Shown: one piece after another, positions 35,235 through 44,938 of the stretch | Position numbering within the stretch: position 1 is the stretch's first letter | How the letters are laid out: each line of letters begins with the position of its first letter | From: Streptomyces sp. V4I2 | GTDB lineage: Bacteria; Actinomycetota; Actinomycetes; Streptomycetales; Streptomycetaceae | Direction of reading: 5' to 3' | NCBI RefSeq assembly: GCF_030817655.1 | Contig: NZ_JAUSZM010000003.1 | Location: 124,001-188,000, forward strand | Length of the DNA: 64,000 nt | Notes under the pieces: generated by a model | What the model saw: the letters and a program-made list of their open reading frames with translations, nothing else | The model's database searches: none | What the model was told of the DNA's origin: nothing | Made by a program: the position numbers and the translations under genes

Positions 35235-35567
35235 TCAGGATGGCTGGACTTGGTCGAAGAGGGCGAGGGCTTCGGCGGGGTCCGGGCTCACGAGGCGTTC
35301 CAGACCGGCCGTCGTGATCTTCGCCCACCTGCTGGCCCGTGCCCACATCTGTTCCTCGAAGGCGCGGACGGTCTCGTCCAGGTCTCCAGGGCCGGTGGCG
35401 AGCGACTCGGCGAGTTCGGCGCCTTCCAGCATCGCGAGGTTCGCGCCCACCCCCAAGGGGGGCATCAGATGGGCGGCGTCGCCCAGTAGCGTCACCCCGG
35501 GGACGTGGGTCCAGGTGTGGGACACGGGCAGGACGTAGAGGGGGCGGTGGACGAAAGCCGCACCGGC
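35235..35567 (-). pseudogene. C-terminal fragment of a FAD-dependent (TetX-like) monooxygenase
   Basis: Minus strand: RPLYVLPVSHTWTHVPGVTLLGDAAHLMPPLGVGANLAMLEGAELAE, then RAFEEQMWARASRWAKIT. GDAAHLMPPLG is the second FAD-binding motif of aromatic monooxygenases. The N-terminal FAD fold is missing; the frame passes directly into an IS6-family fragment at about 35568. Deletion by the IS is the simplest cause. Confidence 0.8.
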
Positions 35568-35788
35568 GGCGGATCGTCTCGTAGGAGACGACGATCCCGC
35601 GCTCGAGCATGAGCTCCTCGACCTCGCGGAATGACAGCGGGAAGCGGAAGTACAGCCACACACGGTGGGAGTCACCTCGACCGGGTACCGGTGCCCCTTG
35701 TACGACAGCGACGCGCTCCCCACGGACGACCCTTCCCAGGTTGATCAACCCGAAGATCATCCCACCGGTCAGCCAACGTGACAGTGCC
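35568..35788 (-). mobile_element. left-end fragment of an IS6-family element
   Basis: Minus strand from 35788: GGCACTGTCACGTTGGCTGA, then the transposase start (SYKGHRYPVEVT), FPLSFREVEELMLERGIVVSYETIRR, and then the join to monooxygenase sequence. Same family as the element at 29262-34161. The right half is absent. Confidence 0.78.
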
Positions 35789-35857
35789 GTCGGTGGGCCT
35801 GTCGTGTGCACGGCCTACAGACCTATCGTTGACCCTGGGCGATTGGGGGTCGTCATC

Positions 35858-36106
35858 GTGCGAGACACGCGGCTGGTGCAGACTGCTGTGATCGGCGACG
35901 AGCACTCGGACGTGCCCGTCGTGCTGCCGACCGAGGCGATCGAACTGGATTTCTTCCGCCGCGCGCATGCCCACGACACCTTCTGGTACGGGCTTCTGGT
36001 GAGTGGCTGCGGTGCCCAACTTGCGCACAAGTTGTACGTCGACCGGCAGTGTTCCCTGTCAAGTCGTGCGTGTTCAGGGGCTCGCGCCCGCTTGTCGGGC
36101 TCCTGA
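35858..36106 (+). pseudogene. N-terminal fragment of an uncharacterised streptomycete protein
   Basis: VRDTRLVQTAVIGDEHSDVPVVLP, then FFRRAHAHDTFWYGLLVSGCGAQLAHKLYVDRQC, after which conservation stops and the frame ends 25 residues later. It resembles the start of longer streptomycete proteins with a CoiA-like nuclease flavour, but that is from memory of the pattern only. Confidence 0.4.
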
Positions 36107-36220
36107 GGCGCACCCCGGGAGGCCCCTCATTAGCGTCCTAATCTTCGCTCGGGGGACTCATGGGGTGAGGCCGTGACCGAACGCGTCGCGGAAATCCTGC
36201 GCTCACTCATGGCGGATGCA

Positions 36221-36251
36221 GTACCGAGCGGTTATCCTAACCTGGCGGTAC
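36221..36251. promoter_or_regulatory. 31-bp operator 1 (tetR promoter)
   Basis: Begins GTACC, ends GGTAC, with GGTT-5 bp-AACC in the middle; 10 of 13 arm positions are palindromic. It is followed at once by GCTTAG, a possible -10. Same layout as operators 2 and 3. The TetR start is 39 bp further on, which suggests autoregulation. Confidence 0.75.
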
Positions 36252-36289
36252 GCTTAGTGGTCGATCACGCTGAGCGAGAGAAGGCCACT

Positions 36290-36886
36290 ATGAGCACCCC
36301 TCGTGTCGACGGGCGCACACTGCGTTTCCAGCACCGGCGCCCGGAGCTGCTGGCCGCGGCGACCGAGTACATCCTCGAACACGGCGTGAGCGATCTTTCC
36401 CTTCGGCCGGTGGCCCAGGCCATCGGCGTCACCCACGCGACACTGCTGCGCCACTTCTCCTCCAAGGACGAGCTGATCATGGCCGTCCTGGAAAAGATCC
36501 GGACCGACCTGGCCACGCGGTTGTCCTCGGATCCGGAGCTGAGTGGGGCACCCTCGACGGCGGCGCTGGTGAAAGCCGTGTGGATCCGGCTGTGCGAGCC
36601 GCAGGAGCAGCGCCAGTTCCTGCTCCTCTTCGAACTCGTCGGTCACCACGGCTGGAAGCCCGGCAGGGACACTGACCTTGCGCAGTCGATCGTCCAGGGC
36701 TGGATCGACGTCCTGGTCGACCGTCTCACCCTGGACGGATGGCCGCGCGAGGACGCTCCCGCCCTGGCCACCCTCCTGCTCGCCCAGGTCCGGGGCCTCC
36801 AGCTCGATCTTCTCGTCTCCGGGGACCGCGCACGGGCCGACCGCGCCATCGACTTCGCCGTCCGCATGCTCGACCGCCCGGCCTGA
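36290..36886 (+). CDS. TetR-family regulator of the amine/amide island
   Basis: 198 residues from the ATG at 36290, behind GAGAGAAGG. HTH: LLAAATEYILEHGVSDLSLRPVAQAIGVTHATLLRHFSSKDELIMAVLEKI. The C-terminal ligand-binding helices (WIRLCEPQEQRQFLLLFELVGHH, ALATLLLAQVRGLQLDLL) resemble TetR_C_6-like domains. Its own promoter and those of the hydrolase (37761) and amine oxidase (42946) share a 31-bp palindrome, so it is the likely repressor of these genes, released by an amine- or amide-derived ligand. Confidence 0.88.
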   Translation: MSTPRVDGRTLRFQHRRPELLAAATEYILEHGVSDLSLRPVAQAIGVTHATLLRHFSSKDELIMAVLEKIRTDLATRLSSDPELSGAPSTAALVKAVWIRLCEPQEQRQFLLLFELVGHHGWKPGRDTDLAQSIVQGWIDVLVDRLTLDGWPREDAPALATLLLAQVRGLQLDLLVSGDRARADRAIDFAVRMLDRPA

Positions 36887-36942
36887 CCTGTCCTGCCCTT
36901 CGATACAAGCCCGATCATCGGCATCTGCCGTACATCCAGAAC

Positions 36943-37419
36943 ATGGCGACGGGCGTCGACCTGCTTCTTCGTGATCTCGCCAGAGAGCCCAGGCCACGGG
37001 CGGATCGACTGGCCGCCGAACTGACAGAGGTCTCTCGCAGCGAACTGCCCGACGTGTGGGAGTACGAGGATCTCGTCGCTCAGGAGCCGGCGACGACGAC
37101 CGGACACATCACCGCCGTCCTCGACGTTCTCGAGCACGGCCTCGACCTGACCCAGGTCGGGCGCCGTCCCAGGCCATCGAGACTGCTCGCCGACTCGCCA
37201 CCCACGGACTGCCGATCAGCGATCTGCTGCGCATCTACCGGCTCGGCCACGCCGCCCTGCTGCACGTCCTCTATGAACCGGTATTGCGTCTCACCAAGGG
37301 CCCCGAACCTGGTCCACGAGACGATGAACACCCTCACTCGCCTGGGCTTCGCCTACGTCGACCGCACGTCGGAGCAGGCTGTCACGGCGCACCAGGAGGA
37401 GCGCGACCGATGGCCGTAG
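36943..37419 (+). pseudogene. PucR/CdaR-type regulator fragment, frameshifted
   Basis: Frame one: ELTEVSRSELPDVWEYEDLV, then TGHITAVLDVLEHGLDLTQV. Middle part in another frame: AIETARRLATHGLPISDLLRIYRLGHAALLHVLYEPVLRLTKGPE. Then frame one again: LVHETMNTLTRLGFAYVDRTSEQAVTAHQEERDRW. This is the N-terminal sensor region of PucR-like regulators; the C-terminal HTH is missing. The next 200 bp hold an unrecognised frame ending at a TAA at 37631-37633, likely another gene scrap. Confidence 0.7.
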
Positions 37420-37646
37420 CGACGACCTGCCGAAGGGCACCCTGCTGACCCCTTCCTGCAACATCGCTCTCCTCGTGTGGCGTGCACCGCTCGCCCAGCT
37501 CACCAAGAGCTGCGGCACGCGGCACAGCCTCGATGGGAAGGTGATCTGGGCGGAGCAGTCCATAGTCACGGAGGCGGCCACTCTCCGTTTCCGGCCTTCG
37601 CTGATCCCGTCGATCCGACCGGAGCTCTCCTAAGCCCAAATTGGAC

Positions 37647-37677
37647 GTACCAATCGGTTGTGATAACCGATTGGTAC
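37647..37677. promoter_or_regulatory. 31-bp operator 2 (hydrolase promoter)
   Basis: Perfect 13-bp arms (GTACCAATCGGTT and its complement) around GTGAT. TGCTAG follows immediately as a -10 candidate, and TCGGTT, 18 bp upstream of it, could be the -35. A repressor bound here would cover the promoter. Confidence 0.85.
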
Positions 37678-37760
37678 TGCTAGTTTCTCGCGCATCGGTA
37701 CCCAAGGCGTCCGTGTCGGTCGCTCACCGATTCCCCGCTCCCCTTCGCGGAAGGACGACG

Positions 37761-38915
37761 ATGACCGATCTTCAGCCCAGGAGCATGGCCGAACTCGGCC
37801 TGTTCACCGGCGTGCCGCAGTACGAGAACTTCGCCCGCATCAAGGATCTGATGCCGACCCAGGCCATGCCCGCCTCCTTGGCTCCCTCCCCCTGGCCGCA
37901 GGGGGAGCCCGTCACCCTGCCGGAGTCCTACACGTTCGAGGGGGAGGTCCGAGCGACTGAGCGGTTCCTCGCGGACACCGACACCTCGGCACTTCTGGTC
38001 CTGACGGACGGCGCCGTGCGCTACGAGGGCTACTGGCTCACCGGGGGACCCGACGTCCAGTGGCTGTCGATGTCCGTGGCCAAGAGCTTCGTCTCGGCGC
38101 TCGTCGGCATCGCGGTCGACGAGGGCCACATCAAGAGCGTCGACGACGCGATCAGCGCCTATGTGCCCGTACGGCCCGGTTCCGCGTACGACGGCGTGTC
38201 CATCCGGCATGTCCTGCAGATGTCGTCCGGCGCGCGCTGGGTCGAGGACTACAGCGACCCGGAGTCCGACATCTTCCGGCTCGGGGCCGTCCTGTCCGGC
38301 GTCGGTACGCTCGACGACTTCGTCGCCAGCGCCGTCGGTGAGAGCGAGCCGGGCACCGTCTGCCGCTACAACTCCGGTGACACCCAGGCTCTGGGAGCAC
38401 TGCTGGCCGCGGCGACGGGGCGACCGGTCTCCGAGTACATGTGGGAGAAGCTGTGCGAGCCTCTCGGGATGGAGTCCCCCGGCTACTGGGTCGCGGATTC
38501 CACCGGCACCGAGATGGCCTTCGCCGGACTCAACCTGACCGCACGCGACTTCGCCAGGATCGGCGAGCTGTACCGCAACGGCGGGGTGTGGCAGGGCAAG
38601 CAGGTCGTCCCGGCCCAGTGGGTAGGCGACTCGGTGACCGTCGCGGCCGAACACCTTCAGCCCGGCAGGCCGTGGGTCGGTGGGCACACCTTCGACCTCG
38701 GCTACGGCTACCAGTGGTGGCTGCCGGACGGGGACCGCGGGGAGTTCAGCGCGATCGGCGTGTACAACCAGTTCGTCTACGTCGACCCGGCGAGCCGCAC
38801 CACCATAGTGAAGCTGTCCGCCAACCCCAGGTACGGCGCCTCGGAGGAGGAGGCCGACAATCGCGAGAACGAGACCGTCGCTTTCTTGCGAGCGGTCGCC
38901 CGGGCCGGCGACTGA
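37761..38915 (+). CDS. serine hydrolase, NylB/class C beta-lactamase family
   Basis: 384 residues from the ATG at 37761. SMSVAKSF gives the Ser105-x-x-Lys108 nucleophile/base pair; CRYNSGDTQ supplies Tyr203 as general base. The segment ARWVEDYSDPESDIFRL and overall length fit 6-aminohexanoate-dimer hydrolase (NylB) type enzymes better than true beta-lactamases. Cytoplasmic: no signal peptide. Expected to cleave an amide or ester linked to an amine. It sits directly behind operator 2 and upstream of a strong terminator, so it is a single-gene unit. With the amine oxidase, permease and CoA ligase it suggests a route from an amide to amine, aldehyde/acid and acyl-CoA. Confidence 0.85.
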   Translation: MTDLQPRSMAELGLFTGVPQYENFARIKDLMPTQAMPASLAPSPWPQGEPVTLPESYTFEGEVRATERFLADTDTSALLVLTDGAVRYEGYWLTGGPDVQWLSMSVAKSFVSALVGIAVDEGHIKSVDDAISAYVPVRPGSAYDGVSIRHVLQMSSGARWVEDYSDPESDIFRLGAVLSGVGTLDDFVASAVGESEPGTVCRYNSGDTQALGALLAAATGRPVSEYMWEKLCEPLGMESPGYWVADSTGTEMAFAGLNLTARDFARIGELYRNGGVWQGKQVVPAQWVGDSVTVAAEHLQPGRPWVGGHTFDLGYGYQWWLPDGDRGEFSAIGVYNQFVYVDPASRTTIVKLSANPRYGASEEEADNRENETVAFLRAVARAGD

Positions 38916-38937
38916 AGGTCGGCCTGACGTATTGATC

Positions 38938-38975
38938 CGTGTGGGGAGACCGCCGTCTGGTGGTCTCCCCACACG
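38938..38975. terminator. bidirectional hairpin terminator
   Basis: 14-bp perfect stem CGTGTGGGGAGACC / GGTCTCCCCACACG, between the convergent hydrolase and IclR genes. Confidence 0.8.
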
Positions 38976-38979
38976 CATG

Positions 38980-39699
38980 TCAGCTGAGCAACGGGGCGAG
39001 CCGGTGGGCGTGTTGCCGGAGCAGGGGCACCAGGTCGGCGCCCAGCTTCTGTATACGGTCGGGCGGGGCGCACACCGCCAGCCCCGCGACGAGCGCGCCG
39101 GTGGCGGGGTCATGGATGGGCACGGCGAGGCAGCCCCGGTCCGGGCGCAGCTCGCCGAGCTGGTGGGCGACCCCGTTGCCGTGGACAGCGATGAGTTCGC
39201 GTTCGAGGCGCTCGGCATCGGTGATGGTGTGCTCGGTGAGATGCGGCAGCTCCCGCAAGGGCACCCGCGCCTGAGTTGAACGCTGATCGGCCAGCAGGAG
39301 CTTGCCGAGTGCGGAGGCGTGCAGATGACGGGCCAGCACGGCCGCGTCGGTGGGCGGGTGGTCCTGGTCGGGATCGGTGACCGTCAGGTGCCCGCCGGCG
39401 TAGGCGGCCAGATGGACGCCCCAGCGGACCTGTTGCCGCAGGTCCGTCACCACGGCACGAGCGGCGGTGCACGGTTGCGGGACGTAGGGGAGCGAAAGCC
39501 GGGCGGCGCGTCGGCCGAGGGCGAAGCCGCGCAGGTCCGGAAGGCGGACCAGGTACTCCTCGGCCACCAGCAGGTTCAGCAGCCGGTACGTGGTCGCGGG
39601 CGGCAGTCGCAGCGCCGTGGAGATCTCCTTCGCGGTGACTCCGGCGCCTGCGGTCACGACGTGTTCGAGCACGTGCAGCAGGCCGGCGGGCGTACTCAT
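38980..39699 (-). CDS. IclR-family regulator
   Basis: 239 residues from the ATG at 39699, inside an ATGA overlap with the upstream permease frame. Winged HTH (GLLHVLEHVVTAGAGVTAKEISTALRLPPATTYRLLNLLVAEEYLVRL) and an IclR ligand domain (HLHASALGKLLLADQ, RGCLAVPIHDPATGALVAGLAV). It probably controls uptake or catabolism of the permease substrate. Confidence 0.88.
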   Translation of the reverse strand: MSTPAGLLHVLEHVVTAGAGVTAKEISTALRLPPATTYRLLNLLVAEEYLVRLPDLRGFALGRRAARLSLPYVPQPCTAARAVVTDLRQQVRWGVHLAAYAGGHLTVTDPDQDHPPTDAAVLARHLHASALGKLLLADQRSTQARVPLRELPHLTEHTITDAERLERELIAVHGNGVAHQLGELRPDRGCLAVPIHDPATGALVAGLAVCAPPDRIQKLGADLVPLLRQHAHRLAPLLS

Positions 39700-41163
39700 C
39701 TGCAATCGCTCTGCGAAGTGGCTTGCGGAAGCCGGGGGTCGAGGACGTCGGCCAGCGAGGTCTCGTCGTATACCCCGATGCCGTTGAGCTGTGCGGGGCG
39801 CCGTCGGCGCAGCCACACGTACCAGGCCAGGGCCGCCCCGGTGAGAGTCGCGAAGGCCAGGGTGGACGGGCCGCTGGGCGCCGAGGCGGCGAACGCGCCC
39901 AGCGCGAGCACCAGCACCGGTACGACCGCGAGGGCGCGGGCGACCGGTCCCGGGGTCGCCTCACCGATGGCGCGCAGGAAGAACGGCACGGCCAGGCAGA
40001 CCAGAAGGTAGGCGATCAGACAGCCGACCGTGGACGCCTGGAGCAGCAGTTCCAGCACGCGCTCTGCCGGAATCCCGCAGGCCAGCATGGTCACGGGCAG
40101 CGCGGTGGCCACCGGAAGCGCCACCGCGACGGCGACATGGGGGGTGCGGTGGGACCGGTGGGTGCGGCACAGTGCGCGGGGCGCGATGCCTTCGGTGCCG
40201 AGCGAGAACAGTACCCGGGCGAGCGCGTTGGCCCCAGCGAGGGCGCAGGCGAGGAAGGAGCTCGCGATGCCGGCGTCCACCAGGGCCGCCATCCAGGGCA
40301 GTCGCTGCGCGGATGCGATGTCGCTGAGCGGCAGCAGACGGGCGCCGGCCGGCAGACTTACCTGGAACGCGGCCGCGCACACATGCATCAGGCCTACGAC
40401 AGCCGCGGTCCACGTCACCGCACGCGGCACGTTCCGGAAGGGCCGTCGGGCCTCCACCCCGAGTGCCGCCGCGGACTCGAAGCCGATGAAGGCGGCGAGG
40501 CGCGGGAAGTACCGCGGCGGCCACTCCCACGACGCCGCCGGGCGGTTGCCCTGACTGCGGGACATGGGGCGGCGGGCGGAAGTCGGTGCCGCCGAGCAGC
40601 AGGCCGTACACCGCGAGGATCAGGGCGATCGACACGCCCTCGACGAGCAGGATCAGCCGTGCGGACAGCCTGATGCCCTTGACGGCGCAGCCCGCGACGA
40701 TTCCGCTCACCAGAACCGTCGCGACGCCCGTGGCCGGGCCCGCCAGGCCCGCCGGGCCGAACAGTGCGTGCAGATGAACCGCCGCTCCCGCGAGCCCCGC
40801 GGAGACCAGCAGCGTGTACCCGACCAGCAACGCGCAGGCACACGCGAACGCACCGGCGGGCCCCAGGCCCTTGGCGGCCAGGCTGTACAGGGAACCGGCG
40901 GCGGCCATCCGCCGGGTGAACTGGCCGATGCAGCCCGCGATCAGGAGCGCCACCACGGTGGCGATGACGAACGACCAGACGGTGCCCCCTCCGGCGGTGC
41001 TCGCGGCGATCGCCGGTGTGGCGGCCATCCCCGCGGTGGGGCCGGCGGCGGACACGGACTGGGCGAACACCTGTACCGGCCCCAGATTGCGACGGTCCAG
41101 GCCCGGCATGCGCGGGCCCGGACGCAGCGTCGGCGGGTCCGTCTGCATCGTCATGGGCGGCAC
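39696..41163 (-). pseudogene. APC-superfamily amino acid/amine permease, frameshifted
   Basis: The first frame from the GTG at 41163 gives about six membrane segments (VWSFVIATVVALLIAGCIG, AFACACALLVGYTLLVSAGL, and so on) up to GVVGVAAAVLP. The rest, from AAFIGFESAAALGVEARRPF (conserved APC segment) to the end, lies in another frame, the switch being near 40500. The two parts together make a complete 12-helix transporter of about 480 residues. A single indel explains the break. It is co-transcribed with the IclR gene. Confidence 0.8.
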
Positions 41164-41335
41164 CGTAAGCGGCCTTGGTGTTGCCGGACGTATCGAGAAC
41201 GTGTCTCACATGTTTCTTCAGGTGAGAACGCGCGGGCCGGTTTTTCCCGACAGGAGTGACTGGCGTTTGACGACATGGTGACGGCCGGGCAACCGCCCCG
41301 GCCGATGGTGTGCGCAGTCCCCATCTGGAGGTGCG

Positions 41336-42775
41336 ATGTCCACCAGTTCCACCGATCGCGCGGCTCCCGCGCTGACCGGTTCCCTCGGCACGGGTTCGAT
41401 CGTCTTCATGGTCGTCGCCGCAGCCGCCCCGCTCACCGTCGTCAGCGGCACGGTACCGCTCGGGATCGCGCTGGGCGACGGCGCCGCTTTCCCCGCCACC
41501 TTCGTGATCTGCTGCGCCGTCCTGATGCTGTTCGCCGTCGGCTACAGCGCCATGACGCCCCATGTGCCGCAGGCCGGCGCCTTCTACTCCTATGTGCGGC
41601 ACGGCCTGGGCCGGGCGAACGGACGAGGTGCGGCGTACCTGGCCCTGGTCACCTACACCGCCGTACAACTGGCCGTGTACGGCTACATGGGCGCGGTCGC
41701 CGCCGACCTGGTGCGGCACTACGGGGGTCCCGCGCTTCCGTGGTGGCTGTGGTCGGGCGTCGCCCTGGCCGGCGTCGGGGTCCTCGGGTACCGGCACATC
41801 GACCTGAGCGGCAAAGTGCTCGGCGTGCTGCTGCTGTGCGAGGTGGGGATCGTCCTTGCCCTGGACGCGGTGGTCGTCGCGGACGGCGGTCCGTCGGGGC
41901 CGTCGACCGCGTTCCTCAAGCCGGAACAGATCGGCTCCGGCTCACTCGGGCTCGGGCTCGTCTTCGCCATCGCCAGCTATCTCGGCTTCGAGGCGACCGC
42001 GATCTTCCGTGACGAGGCCCGCGACCCCGACCGCACGATCCCGCGCGCCACCTACCTGTCCCTGCTGCTGATCGGCGGCTTCTACACCCTGTCGAGCTGG
42101 GCGCTGGTGTCGGCCTGGGGCGACGACCAGGCCGTACAGGCGGCCGGCAGCGACCCGGGCGGCATGCTGCTGACCACCATCGAACGCGACCTCGGCGGCA
42201 CGGCCGCGGACGTAGCCCAAGTCCTGTTGCTGACCAGCCTGTTCGCCGCGGCACTGTCCTTCCACAACGTCCTCGCCCGCTACGGCTTCTCCCTGGGCAC
42301 CTCGGGCGCGCTGCCCCGCCTGTTCGGCAGCCGCCACGCCCGGCACGGATCGCCGCACCTGGCCTCCCTGCTCCAGTCGGCCTGCGCCGCCGTCCTGGTC
42401 GCCGTCTGCGTCGCGGCCGGCATGGACCCGGTCGCCCAGGTCTTCGCCTGGCTCGCCGGCACGGCCACCCTCGGCATCCTGCTGCTGATGAGCCTGACCT
42501 GCCTGGCGGTCATCGTCCACTTCCGCCGCACCCGGCAGGATCGGCGCATCTGGCACACGCTCGCCGCACCCGGCCTGGGCCTGCTCGGGCTGGTCGGCTG
42601 CCTGGTCCTCGCCGTCGCCAACTTCCCTCTGCTCATCGGGGGTTCGACCGCGCTGGCGACGGTGCTGGGGCTGATGCCGCTGGCGGCCTTCGCCGCCGGC
42701 GTGCTCCTCTCCAGGCGCGAGAGGCCGTCGACGCGAGGCGCGTCCACCACGTCTCCCGTTCCCGAGACCGCCTGA
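41336..42775 (+). CDS. APC-superfamily amino acid/polyamine permease
   Basis: 479 residues behind CTGGAGGTGCG. About 12 membrane helices; APC signatures GTGSIVFMVVAAAAPLTVVSG at the N-terminus and FAIASYLGFEATAIFRDEARDPDRTIPRATY in the middle. Likely imports amines or amino acids. It is divergent from the broken permease (173 bp between starts) and upstream of the amine oxidase. This intact paralogue may substitute for the broken one. Confidence 0.9.
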   Translation: MSTSSTDRAAPALTGSLGTGSIVFMVVAAAAPLTVVSGTVPLGIALGDGAAFPATFVICCAVLMLFAVGYSAMTPHVPQAGAFYSYVRHGLGRANGRGAAYLALVTYTAVQLAVYGYMGAVAADLVRHYGGPALPWWLWSGVALAGVGVLGYRHIDLSGKVLGVLLLCEVGIVLALDAVVVADGGPSGPSTAFLKPEQIGSGSLGLGLVFAIASYLGFEATAIFRDEARDPDRTIPRATYLSLLLIGGFYTLSSWALVSAWGDDQAVQAAGSDPGGMLLTTIERDLGGTAADVAQVLLLTSLFAAALSFHNVLARYGFSLGTSGALPRLFGSRHARHGSPHLASLLQSACAAVLVAVCVAAGMDPVAQVFAWLAGTATLGILLLMSLTCLAVIVHFRRTRQDRRIWHTLAAPGLGLLGLVGCLVLAVANFPLLIGGSTALATVLGLMPLAAFAAGVLLSRRERPSTRGASTTSPVPETA

Positions 42776-42849
42776 CCGCACGGCAGGCGCACCTCACACC
42801 CAGAGCCGACACCGACCCGTTCACCGCGATCCACGTGAGCGAAATATCC

Positions 42850-42880
42850 GTACCAATTGGTTGTCCTAACCGAATGGTAC
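42850..42880. promoter_or_regulatory. 31-bp operator 3 (amine oxidase promoter)
   Basis: GTACCAATTGGTT-GTCCT-AACCGAATGGTAC arms match 11 of 13. TGATAC follows directly as a -10, with TTGGTT 18 bp upstream as a -35. It lies 66 bp before the oxidase ATG. Confidence 0.85.
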
Positions 42881-42945
42881 TGATACTTTCGCCGCGTCGG
42901 GTCCCGCTGCCCTCGGCAGCTCGATTTTCCAGCGAAGGAAGCAGC

Positions 42946-44934
42946 ATGACCGACCTCGCCGTACCCACCGGAACGACGACGGCCCCCGAGTCCGTCAGCC
43001 ACCCCCTGTCACTGCTGACCGCCGACGAGATCGACGCGGCACGGCTGGCAGCTGACCGCGCCGGGCTGGTCACGGACACCACGCGCTTCGTGTACGTCGG
43101 CCTGGACGAGGCCCCCAAGCACGAGGTCCTGGCCCACCGCGACGGTGATGCCGTACGCCGCCGCGTGAGCATGATCCTCATCGACCGGGCCACGGGCGTC
43201 GGTACGGTCGCGACCGCCGACGTCACCAGCGGCGAGATCGTCGAGGCACGGACGGTGGACGCCACCGGCGAGGGCCAGGCCCCCATCCTGGACGAGGAGT
43301 TCGACGACATCGAGGCCATGCTGCTGCGCAGCGAGGATTGGCTGAGCGCCCTGGACAAGCGTGGCATCGACCCGCACAAGGTCCGCGCCGTCCCGCTGTC
43401 GGCCGGTAACTTCGGGCACGACGACGAGACCGGCCGCCGGGTCTGCCGTGTGCTGGCCTTCCTCCAGCTCGACGAGGCCGACCTGCCGTGGGCCCACCCC
43501 GTCGACGGCGTCTGCGCGTACGTCGACCTCATCGCCGGCGAGGTCTTCAAGGTCGTCGACAGCGCCGACCTGGCCGTGCCCATGGAGCGCGGCGAGTGGA
43601 ACGCCGCCCCGCACGCCTCACCGGAGCGCACCGACCTGAAGCCGCTGGAGATCACCCAGCCCGAGGGGCCGAGCTTCACCGTCGACGGCAACCTCATCAC
43701 GTGGGCCGACTGGTCCTTCCGGTTCACCTTCGACGTCCGCGAAGGACTCGTCCTGCACCAGCTCGGCTTCCGCGACGGCGACGAGGTCCGACCGGTCGTC
43801 CACCGGGCCTCCATCCCCGAGATGGTCGTCCCCTACGGCGACCCCTCCCCGGCCCGCTACTGGATCAACTACTTCGACCAGGGCGAGTACATGTTCGCCC
43901 GCTACACCAACTCCCTCGAGCTGGGCTGCGACTGCCTGGGCGACATCACCTACTTCGACGCCACGATCAGTGACGAGAAGGGCCGCCCCCGCGTCATCAA
44001 GAACGCGATCTGCCTCCACGAGGAGGACTACGGCGTGCTGTGGAAGCACACCGACATGTTCAACGGCATGACGGAGACCCGCCGTTCGCGCCGTCTGGTG
44101 ATCTCCTTCTTCCTCACCATCGGCAACTACGACTACGGCTTCTACTGGTCGCTCTACCTCGACGGCACCATCGAGCTGGAGGCCAAGGCCACCGGCGTGG
44201 TGTTCACCTCCGCCTACACCGGCCCCGACGGCTACGCCACCCAGATGGCCCCGGGCCTGGGCGCCCCCTTCCACCAGCACCTGTTCTGCGCCCGCCTCGA
44301 CATGGCCGTCGACGGCCACCGCAACGCCGTCGACGAGGTCGACGCCGTCCCCGTCCCGGTCAGCGACACCAACCCCTACGGCAACGCCTTCCGCCAGTCC
44401 CGGACCCGTCTGACGTCCGAACTTGACGCTCGCCGCACCGCGGACAACCTGCGCTCCCGCACCTGGCTGGTCAGCAATCCCGACAAGCAGAACCGGCTCG
44501 GTGAGGACGTGGCGTACGCGCTGCACCCGGAAGGACAGCCGACGCTGCTGGCCGACCCGTCCAGCGTGATCGCCAGCCGTGGCGCGTTCGCGACCCGGCA
44601 CCTATGGGTCAGCCAGTACGACCCCACGCAGAAGTGGCCGGCCGGTGAGATCGTCAACCAGAGCCCCGGCGGGGACGGCCTGGAAGCCTTCACCGCGGGC
44701 GATCGCCCGCTGGACGGCGAGGACGTGGTCCTGTGGCACACCTTCGGCCTCACCCACTTCCCGCGCCCGGAGGACTGGCCGGTCATGCCCGTCGACTACA
44801 CCGGCTTCAAGCTCAAGCCCGTCGGCTTCTTCGACCGCAACCCCGCCCTCAACGCCCCGCGCAGCACGTCGTCGCACTGCGCGGAGAGCAAGCCCGACAG
44901 CTCCGACAACTCCTCGCACTGCCACGGGTCCTGA
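42946..44934 (+). CDS. copper-containing primary-amine oxidase
   Basis: 662 residues from the ATG at 42946, behind GAAGGAAGCAGC. TIGNYDYGFYW contains Tyr395, the precursor of topaquinone. Copper ligands: the HQH of APFHQHLFCARLDM and a C-terminal His in LWHTFGLTHFPRPEDWPVMPVD. Close in pattern to the Arthrobacter phenylethylamine oxidase. It oxidises a primary amine to aldehyde, ammonia and H2O2. The C-terminus is Ser/His/Cys-rich (STSSHCAESKPDSSDNSSHC), which could aid metal loading. It heads an apparent operon with the membrane protein and CoA ligase and is under operator 3. Confidence 0.95.
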   Translation: MTDLAVPTGTTTAPESVSHPLSLLTADEIDAARLAADRAGLVTDTTRFVYVGLDEAPKHEVLAHRDGDAVRRRVSMILIDRATGVGTVATADVTSGEIVEARTVDATGEGQAPILDEEFDDIEAMLLRSEDWLSALDKRGIDPHKVRAVPLSAGNFGHDDETGRRVCRVLAFLQLDEADLPWAHPVDGVCAYVDLIAGEVFKVVDSADLAVPMERGEWNAAPHASPERTDLKPLEITQPEGPSFTVDGNLITWADWSFRFTFDVREGLVLHQLGFRDGDEVRPVVHRASIPEMVVPYGDPSPARYWINYFDQGEYMFARYTNSLELGCDCLGDITYFDATISDEKGRPRVIKNAICLHEEDYGVLWKHTDMFNGMTETRRSRRLVISFFLTIGNYDYGFYWSLYLDGTIELEAKATGVVFTSAYTGPDGYATQMAPGLGAPFHQHLFCARLDMAVDGHRNAVDEVDAVPVPVSDTNPYGNAFRQSRTRLTSELDARRTADNLRSRTWLVSNPDKQNRLGEDVAYALHPEGQPTLLADPSSVIASRGAFATRHLWVSQYDPTQKWPAGEIVNQSPGGDGLEAFTAGDRPLDGEDVVLWHTFGLTHFPRPEDWPVMPVDYTGFKLKPVGFFDRNPALNAPRSTSSHCAESKPDSSDNSSHCHGS

Positions 44935-44938
44935 CGCC

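Noticed and set aside
37761..38915. Serine hydrolase considered as a beta-lactamase resistance gene
   Set aside because: No signal peptide, and the active-site surroundings and regulatory context fit NylB-type amide hydrolases.
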